Assembly: GCA_036023115.1 (NCBI GenBank)
Contig: JAYKKT010000088.1
Coordinates: forward strand, 6,393,501-6,457,500
Reading direction: 5' to 3'
From: Brasenia schreberi
Taxonomy: Eukaryota > Streptophyta > Magnoliopsida > Nymphaeales > Cabombaceae
DNA: 64,000 bases
Notes under the pieces: generated by a model
Databases searched by the model: none
Seen by the model: only the letters and a program-made list of their open reading frames with translations
Told to the model about the DNA's origin: nothing
Shown here: piece after piece, positions 57,425 through 64,000 of the stretch
Numbering within the stretch: position 1 is the stretch's first letter
How the letters are laid out: each line of letters opens with the position of its first letter
Position numbers and translations under genes: made by a program

Positions 57425-58265
57425 CTACCTGTCACGTACCTCATGTAAGGCTGTTGGACAATTCCTTGTCCCATCCCCCAGTACCAGCTCTAAGGGTCCT
57501 AATGGCTGCCATCCCAACGTAAGCTCAAAGGGACTCTTCCCAATAACTGAACTCTTATGAGAGTTATAGTTGTACTGTGCCACCTCCAAGAGTAACACCC
57601 AGTTTCTCAGACTCACTAAGACGTAGTGGCGTAGGTACTCCTCAAGCATCGCGTTGAGTCTTTTCGTCTGTCCATCGGTTTGTGGGTGTTGTGCTGATGA
57701 GAATAGGAGACGTGTTCTTATCAGTCTGTACAACTCAATCCAAAACTGACTCATAAAGCGAGCATCACGATCACTTACTATCTCTTCCGGCACTCTGAAA
57801 TGTTTAACCACATTTCTAAAGAATAGGCGTGCGGTCTCTTTCGCATTACACTCCCGTGGTGTGGGCATGAAGACGTCATACTTTGAGAATCGATCCACCA
57901 CAACGAGAATCATCTCAAAGTCGTCCACTCGAGGTAAGCTTGAAATGAAGTCTATGGAAACATACTTCCACGGTCTCTCTGGAATTGGAAGAGGTTGGAG
58001 TAACCTAGGTGGTCGTTGATGCTCAACTTTATCTTGTTGACAAGTAGGACACATCCATATGTAGTCTGCTATCGCGCACCATGCGGGGCCAGTAATACCC
58101 TCGTGCAAGAAGGGCGACGGTACGTTCTACCCCTCGATGTCCCGCGTACTCTACATCATGTACCTCGCGTATAAGGGTTCTTCTCAAGTCACCAACTCCT
58201 GGTATAAACAACCGATGTGTCTTGGTTGAAACGAGGCCATCTCTGATCTCATATATGTCCGTCAC
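57425..58265 (-). pseudogene. Chromovirus integrase, catalytic Glu changed to Lys
   Basis: Zinc-binding histidines are in VHDVEYAGHRG (58265-58029 frame) and cysteines in CPTCQQDK (58108-57425 frame); the two frames overlap, so a frameshift lies in the HHCC domain. The catalytic core has D in VSIDFI (residue 53 of the second frame) and D in VSDRDARF (residue 113). At the DX35E position the family's DGQTERVN is DGQTKRLN, so the third catalytic residue is Lys149. C-terminal text LGWQPLGPLELVL follows. Confidence 0.88.
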
Positions 58266-58504
58266 ACCGGATTTTACATGATCATGATATGAATATATGA
58301 GGTATCCTGATCATTGACCTACCTTACCCGATCAATCACACCGACATTCTCCCTACCTGGCCTATATACCCAGTCGAAATTATATTCTTCTAAAGTCTCA
58401 AGCCAACGTGCCTGCCATAAGTTGAGCTTCTTTTCAGTCTTAAAGAAGGTATTTGCCACATTGTCTGTAAGAACAGAGAAGTGGGATCTGAGAAGATAAA
58501 CTCT

Positions 58505-58792
58505 TTAAATTTGAAGGCAATGTACAACTACCAGCAATTCTTTCTCATGAGTGGGATACCAAGTCTCCATGTCTTTTAGCTTCCTACTCTCGAAAGTTAT
58601 CAGATGCCCATCCTGGGTCACAACACCACCGAGTACTTGGTCACTTACATCAGTGTGTACTTCGAATGGCCTACTGAAGTCTGGAAGACATAGCACTAGC
58701 TCTTGATAAATCAAGGCTTTGAGGGCCTCGAAGGACTCTATGCACTTGAGCGTCCAATCCCAAGCTCTCCCTTTTTTTAATAGCTCGGTCAA
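58505..58792 (-). pseudogene. Chromovirus RNase H region
   Basis: Contains ALIYQELVLCLPDFSRPFEV, HTDVSDQVLGGVVTQDGHLI, FESRKLKDMETWYPTHEKEL. The T-D-V-S-D-Q start and the THEKELLVVVH block are typical. The frame ends early at a stop. Confidence 0.85.
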
Positions 58793-58888
58793 AGGTGCAG
58801 CAATCTTCGAAAAGTCTCGAATGAATTTTCGGCAATAGTTTGCTAGCCCAAAAAAACTCCGTAACTCACCAACATCTCTCAGAGTTTC

Positions 58889-59482
58889 TCACCCTTCGAT
58901 AGCACGAACTTTCTTAGAGTCCATGCAGATCTCGCCTCCACCGATAATGTGCCCAAGAAAAGTGATAGTGTTCCTCGCAAACTCACTTTTCTCTCTTTTC
59001 ACATAGAGAGAGTGTGATCTAAGTCTCTCAAACACTGAGGTGAGATGTCGGACATGCTCCTCTAAGCTCCGACTATGGATCACGATATCATCGAGATATA
59101 CAACCATAAACTCATCGACAAACCCTGCCAATACTTCATTCATAAGTCTACAGAAGGTTGTAGGTGCGTTTGTGAGCCCGAAAGGCATCACAAGGAACTC
59201 GTACGCCCCATACCGCGTCACCATGGACGTCTTGGCCTCATCCCCAAGTGCTATCCTCACCTGCAAATAGCCTAATCTAAGGTCCAACTTTGTGAACCAC
59301 CTCACTCCTCCAAGACGATCAAAGAGGTTGGCTACTAATGGGATTGGGTAATGGGCCTTCACTGTTACCTTGTTCAGTGCTCGGTAGTCTACGCACATCC
59401 GTAGTGAACCATCTAACTTCTTTTGGAAAAGCACTGAAGAACTTAAGGGTGACTTCGATGGTTGTATCATCCCTACTTCCAA
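58889..59482 (-). pseudogene. Chromovirus reverse transcriptase region
   Basis: Open for 197 aa: MIQPSKSPLSSSVLFQKKLD, LRMCVDYRALNKVT, FTKLDLRLGYLQVRI, MPFGLTNAPTTF and YLDDIVIHS (Y-x-D-D at 59098-59087). Catalytic aspartates are present. The family's usual LDLRSGYHQ is LDLRLGYLQ. The N-terminal part lies beyond 59482 in another frame. Confidence 0.88.
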
Positions 59483-59740
59483 GAGTTCTCCAACTGTTTC
59501 CTAAGCTCCTCTAACTCCTGAGGACTTATCCTATAAGCGGCTCAGGATGATGCTCTAGCCCCCGGTTCCAACACTTCGCCTAGGTGGCAAACGTCTAGGG
59601 AGTTTTGGTGGCATAACTTCTTGGAAGGTGAGCAACACCTGCTCTATCTCTAGTGGAACCCTCTTCTCCCCCAAATCCATCTCATCCTCTCTCAAAACCG
59701 CAAGTAATGTGGGGTGTCCCTTACGGAGACCGGTTTTGAG

Positions 59741-60160
59741 CTACATAGCCGATAAGTAAATCGCTCCACAGGTTGGAAGGTTGGGAGCCTTACTTGGGTT
59801 ACACTGAGGTATGAACCCTGGTTGTGTGGGATCCATACACACTAATCCACCAAGGTGTAGTGCGGCCATCATGTTGGCTGCACGAAAGAAATCACAGCCA
59901 AGCACAACTCCAAAATCATCCATTGTGCTTACTATGAAATCCAGACTACCGTTCCAACACCCAACTTGGACATGATAAGCCCTAGTTATCCCAGCTACCC
60001 TGCTTACGTTCGTGTTGACCATCTTCAACCTCTGTTCAGATTGCTCTAGGCTCAAACCCCATTGTGTGGCTAGTATCATGGAGATGATCGAATGGGATGC
60101 GCCCGTATCTGCCAGGACGCGCACCATGACGTCGCCTATGCGCGTCTCGACGAAAATCAA
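59741..60160 (-). pseudogene. Chromovirus aspartic protease region
   Basis: Contains VRVLADTGASHSIIS (active-site D-T-G at about 60109-60101), then WNGSLDFIVSTMDDFGVVLG and CDFFRAANMMAAL. A retroviral-type pepsin fold is expected. The frame is open for 139 aa but is separated from RT by a frameshift. Confidence 0.85.
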
Positions 60161-60178
60161 GCTTCGATGGGGTTCATC

Positions 60179-61104
60179 CTACACACAAGCTACGCCCAAG
60201 AGCTGGAATGATGTGGCATGGGCGCTGGTGCTAGCGCCCGTCGTCTCTTCTTCGGTAATTATGGCCACCATCTTTGCCTTTTTGGGGCAAAACTTCATAA
60301 GGTGAGGCCCTTGGCATATAAAGCATGTGCCCTGCGGTTTTGCCTCCTTATGTGGACCATCTTTACCTTTCTTGGATCCACCCGACCTTCTTTCAAACCC
60401 TCGGTTGAACCCTTTTTCTTCTTTTTCCACCTCTTGTTTTTGCCTTTTTCCAATTCAGTTTTCTTATCCTTTCTCTTAGAATTATCGTCACTCTTTGTAG
60501 ATTGAAGGTCTACAAAGCTCTCCATGGTTGAAATAGCCTCTAACACGGTTGAAGGACATCTTCGTCTAGGCTCGACTTGAGCCCAAGGCTGAAGTCCTTG
60601 CTCAAAGTAGAATAATTTGTCTACTTCGGTCATGTCTTGAACATCCAAAAGTAAAGAGCTGAAGCGTTGCACGTACTCATGGAGAGTACCCATGCACTTA
60701 AGCTTCATTAGAAGCTCTCGAGTTCGGTGACTACTATTTATAGGCGTGAACTAATTTTGAAGTTCATTGCAGAATTCTTCCCAAGTCAAAGGAAGAGCGG
60801 CACCACCACTAGCGGCAGCAACTTCTCGCATGTGCCACCATACCTTTGCATCATCCCTCAAAAACAAAGTAGCTACTAGCACTCTGCTATGTTCAGCTAC
60901 TTGGGATACACTCAAGTATCTCTCCAAATCCCATAGAAAGTTCTCTAGGGATTTCCTATCTCGAACCCCTCCAAATGGTGTTGGTTCGGGAACTTTGAGT
61001 TTCGAACAAGCAAGGTTAGAATCGCATGATATTTCACGCAAGCCTATTGAAGAACCCAGGTTGTGTTCCTGTTGTCGGGCCTCTATTTCGATGGATGTCT
61101 GCAT
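60179..61104 (-). pseudogene. Chromovirus gag with CCHC zinc knuckle
   Basis: Pieces at 61104-60751 (retrotransposon gag domain: VPEPTPFGGVRDRKSLENFL, VLVATLFLRDDAKVWWHMRE), 60708-60295 (LHEYVQRFSSLLLDVQDMTE, LFYFEQGLQPWAQVE) and 60430-60179. The last holds a nucleic-acid-binding knuckle CFICQGPHLMKFC at about 60325-60287 (C-X2-C-X3-H-X4-C). The frame changes between pieces. Confidence 0.85.
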
Positions 61105-62044
61105 TGGCTACTTCTGTAATCGAGTCACTTGCAGTGCAAGGTGGGCTTGACTTTCTTTCATTGAGTCTTGGTTGTATTGAAGTTCTGCCTGCATCACTTC
61201 AAAGAATGCAATCTCTGCAAAATATGTACCAACACGTCGTTCGTTTCTGTTCGGTGGGAAGAACCGACATCTTCCCCTGCTCCTCTCCTTGTCTTTCCCA
61301 TTCTTATCTTATTCAGACTTGTTACAAGGGACTGAGAAACTGACCCGAACTGAAATACAATTACAGACACAAACTGACTTTTTGCAAAAAACTGTACTTC
61401 TGCACAGCTGATTTTTGGCTGAGTTACAGACCCAAAACCAAGCACTTACAGACACCAAACGAAAAATTCGAAATACTATGAACTAGAATGATATACAGAG
61501 AACGTTCTCACCAATTTTTGGCCAATTCCGACCCGTTTTGACCTGTCAAACTGACTATACAAATTCTCCAAAATTCATATCAGGATTTTGTATAACAAAC
61601 TGCATCAACTGTCGGCAACTGGTTTCCCGACAGATTTTCTTCAAATTTCCAGCAATGGACGGCTGTCCCATGTCCATGAACCTGCTCTTGATGTCTTGTC
61701 ACTAAGAAACAAGTTTTTAGTCCAAGAATTCACCAAAAACGTTCAGTTCTTCACGGATTTACAACAGGTTTTTGAATTTATGGTTTTTCAGTCCACTTTT
61801 GCTGAAGTTTCCGGACAGATCCTCCTGTGATTTTCTCAAACCGAGTGTGTTCTATCACACTTTGATAGAATCACGTTGAATTGAAACAGTTTTCCTTTCA
61901 TTTAAATAAACTTTTTCAGTCCAAAATCAAATCGGAAAATCTGCAGAAAATATTTTTGGCAAAATTTTTTGTCCACTTACGATTCGATTTCAATCACGTA
62001 TTTGATCAGTTTAATGGATCAAATGGCCTGGAATCGAGCGATTA
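61105..62044 (-). other. Chromovirus leader between primer site and gag
   Basis: About 0.9 kb with no domain; leader and 5' end of gag in minus sense. Plus-strand frames here are shadows. Confidence 0.6.
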
Positions 62045-62057
62045 GGCTCTGATACCA
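62045..62057 (-). other. Primer-binding site of the chromovirus (tRNA-iMet)
   Basis: Minus strand TGGTATCAGAGCC, an exact match to the usual initiator-Met tRNA primer site, three bases inside the 5' LTR. Confidence 0.92.
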
Positions 62058-62060
62058 AAC

Positions 62061-63203
62061 TGTCATGGGTCGAATTTCAAAACCAATTTTTCGAAATTCT
62101 GTTTACCTGTGATGGCAAGAATCAATTCTTGATTCTTTTAGCCCCTTTCCTGCGCGCACTATGTTGATGTATTTCTTGGCTCAGCGGTGCACCGGGTGCT
62201 TAATGGGTCTTCTTCTTCAAGGGTTCATGTCTCACACACCCCGACACTTACTTTTGTTTAAACACAAGCAAGCTCACGAAGTACAAGATCACTGGCTATC
62301 ATTCACAACAAAGACACGCATGGACTGCACATACATCCACTCCTTTTCCACTTACATCCTACCTCTCCTAGTTAGTTAAGGTTTCCTCCAGAACCCAGTA
62401 GAGATGGCACTCGCCTAACTAGATTCACGGTGTAGGTTTACTCACACACGCACAAGGAAGAGAGGTTGGTTGCAGACGACTGACTGTAAAGGGCCGCCCT
62501 TCACAAAGCACATTCAGTCTTCATCCACTGATCGTGCACGACTTCTCCCACTCTACACCAAGCTTCCTCCCAGTAGGTGGTTCGGCTGCAAGTAGTCTTC
62601 TCACGGATGAATCATTGATGCCCTCTGTCGTCAAGGGGGCTTCCACACCTTGTCACGATAGCTTTATAGTGCTCAGCCTGCTCTTCATCTTCCCGAAGAT
62701 GAACCGGTTGCACTTGTTGTAACGCCTGCAGCAACTCGCCAATGCCTTCAACAGCTCTTCAGCTCCACACAAGGACCCTTCAACTTCAGCTTCCAACTCC
62801 AGCCACAGCTGTCCAAGGGTCGCCTCTTCAGCTTCCTTCCACCATGTAACTGCAGCATCCCTAATTAAGGCACACGGCTGGTGTAACCGTCCCCATCAAG
62901 CAGCCCCATGCCATTAATCGGTTATGCAACTCCCAATCACCAACCAAATGGAACTGACCTAGCTAACATCCCTTAAACCTAGCCCACAATGGAACCGACT
63001 GTAGACACAACCTATGCCTAGTTACAAGACCCGACTTGCCCAAGTTTACAAGCTCATAAAGGGACCTAAAACAAACATGTGAAACACATATGTAAAGAGG
63101 GGTTTACATCAACATGGCGCGTGCGTCTATGCCCATGCGTCATGAAGCTCCCGAATGATGGGTGGCGCACGGGCGCGCGCACCATGAACTCAGGTCCATG
63201 ACA
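62061..63203 (-). repeat. 5' LTR of the chromovirus
   Basis: Starts TGTCATGGGTCGAATTTC and ends GGTCCATGACA in plus sense. 1,143 bp. Both tips changed CG to TG relative to the other LTR. Confidence 0.92.
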
Positions 63204-63208
63204 GACTG

Positions 63209-64000
63209 CACCCTCTCCAGTATAACCCAGCTCATGTAGGGCCCATCCCATGCAGGGCCAGGGTGAGTAGAAATAGCCATCCCTACATCAGGTGAACGTG
63301 AACATGAACATGGGCTTTTTCAATCGTGCTCATGTCAGATATCATGTTGCAAGCAATTTCATCTTTAGGATACGTTAATTTATATTGTGTCATGTTTTGT
63401 TCATGTCGATCCGAACCTGACAACTCTTTTGCCACTTTGGATGGACACAAAAATGCACTTTTCAGGTTGTATTCATGTTGCGATTTCGTATCAGTCCGAA
63501 AATTTTCACTCTGAGTGCCAAGTTTTTGCAAAAGCTCATCCCGACGACACCATGCACAAGCAGAAGGCACTTACTAAGACAAGCAATAGCTGACTGGCTT
63601 AGAAGAAAACATCAGATGCATCAAGAATAGTAAACCTACATGCCGAAAAGTAGACCAAATGCTCTAAACTGTTCACCTTTAAACGTAGCCACTGTAGCTT
63701 CTAGGCCCAACAGGCACCAAGAAGTACTCCCTTATAGTATTAGCTAATGAGACTGCTCTCATTTCGCCAAAATCGCCAGGTGCCTTAGAGGCGAACAGGT
63801 CGGAAAACCAAAAGAAGCTTCAGGTTGGACCACCTTATTTGCCCGCTTTTGATTTCTAAACAACTCTATGCTAAGGTTGATTTTTTACCATATTTATCAT
63901 GACAAATGCATTTGCCAAGCTGCTTTTATTCAAAACAGCTTTCGCTATGAACTCTTTGTTTTTGTGATAAGAATGTTGGGTTAAGGCAAAAATATCAGGA
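63209..64000. other. Right-flank DNA without a recognised gene
   Basis: The first 75 bp probably belong to the small element split by the LTR insertions (see findings). The remainder shows no gene. Confidence 0.5.

Larger units (their letters stand above)
55794..63203 (-). mobile_element. Ty3/gypsy chromovirus, structurally complete, coding region mutated
   Basis: Flanked by a perfect GACTG duplication (55789-55793 and 63204-63208). The LTRs are 62061-63203 (5' LTR in element sense) and 55794-56877. The left LTR lacks about 74 bp present in the right, between the blocks CACCCCGACACT and CTGCACATACATCC. A tRNA-iMet primer-binding site and a purine tract are both in place. The minus strand carries gag, protease, RT, RNase H, integrase and a C-terminal chromodomain in that order. 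Frameshifts and stops separate the frames. LTR divergence of several percent with many C/T changes suggests moderate age. Confidence 0.92.

Noticed and set aside
1..64000. tRNA, rRNA or CRISPR features
   Set aside because: No cloverleaf with A and B boxes, no rRNA text and no regular repeat-spacer array seen; the tandem repeats have contiguous or diverged units without spacers.

Overview
This is nuclear DNA from a flowering plant with a repeat-rich genome. The evidence is an intronless, GC-rich gene for the chloroplast ATP synthase gamma subunit with a transit peptide, a multi-exon complex I assembly gene, LRR and PPR gene remnants, and many plant-type transposons (Ty1/copia, Ty3/gypsy Tat and chromovirus, hAT, MULE, RTE-type LINE ends). 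The LRR repeats look like those of NBS-LRR genes, but I do not name a species.

Layout. 1-13,698 (minus) is a split NDUFAF2/NDUFA12-family gene. Five exons lie between 13,698 and 10,436. A probable sixth exon is at 41-1 and runs off the window. The roughly 10.4 kb intron between exons 5 and 6 holds a nest: an LTR retroelement (886-10,108, TSD CATTC) carrying fragments of an ABCB transporter gene and a calmodulin-like gene; a hAT transposon (about 3,904-9,968) inside its right LTR; a solo Tat-type LTR (5,841-8,705) inside the hAT transposase gene; and an RTE-LINE 3' end (7,678-8,026) inside that LTR. 13,985-19,330 is a decayed copia element (minus) interrupted by DNA that includes a PPR gene fragment. 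21,005-22,114 is the only clearly intact protein-coding gene, atpC, with a roughly 90-bp tandem repeat 400 bp downstream. 25,374-25,706 (minus) is a small GC-rich hypothetical gene. 26,368-27,222 is a short MULE-like non-autonomous element. 27,240-32,240 is a decayed MULE with a transposase and an OTU-like module. 32,574-34,999 is a second solo LTR. 36,640-38,611 holds LRR pseudogene pieces, cut by a decayed Tat-lineage gypsy element (38,612 to about 51,320) that still shows gag, protease, RT, two RNase H regions and integrase. 52,388-55,700 is a third solo LTR. 55,794-63,203 is a structurally complete chromovirus (minus; TSD GACTG) with a mutated integrase.

How it fits together: two cellular functions appear to be encoded, photosynthetic ATP synthesis (atpC) and mitochondrial complex I assembly. 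Most of the remainder is layered mobile DNA. Target-site duplications let the order of insertion be read directly. The most interesting points are the gene-capturing retroelement inside a host intron, two short hairpins with compensatory changes that recur at a nearly fixed distance from the 3' ends of the Tat-type LTRs, and the MULE's OTU-like module with its nucleophile cysteine position changed to tyrosine.
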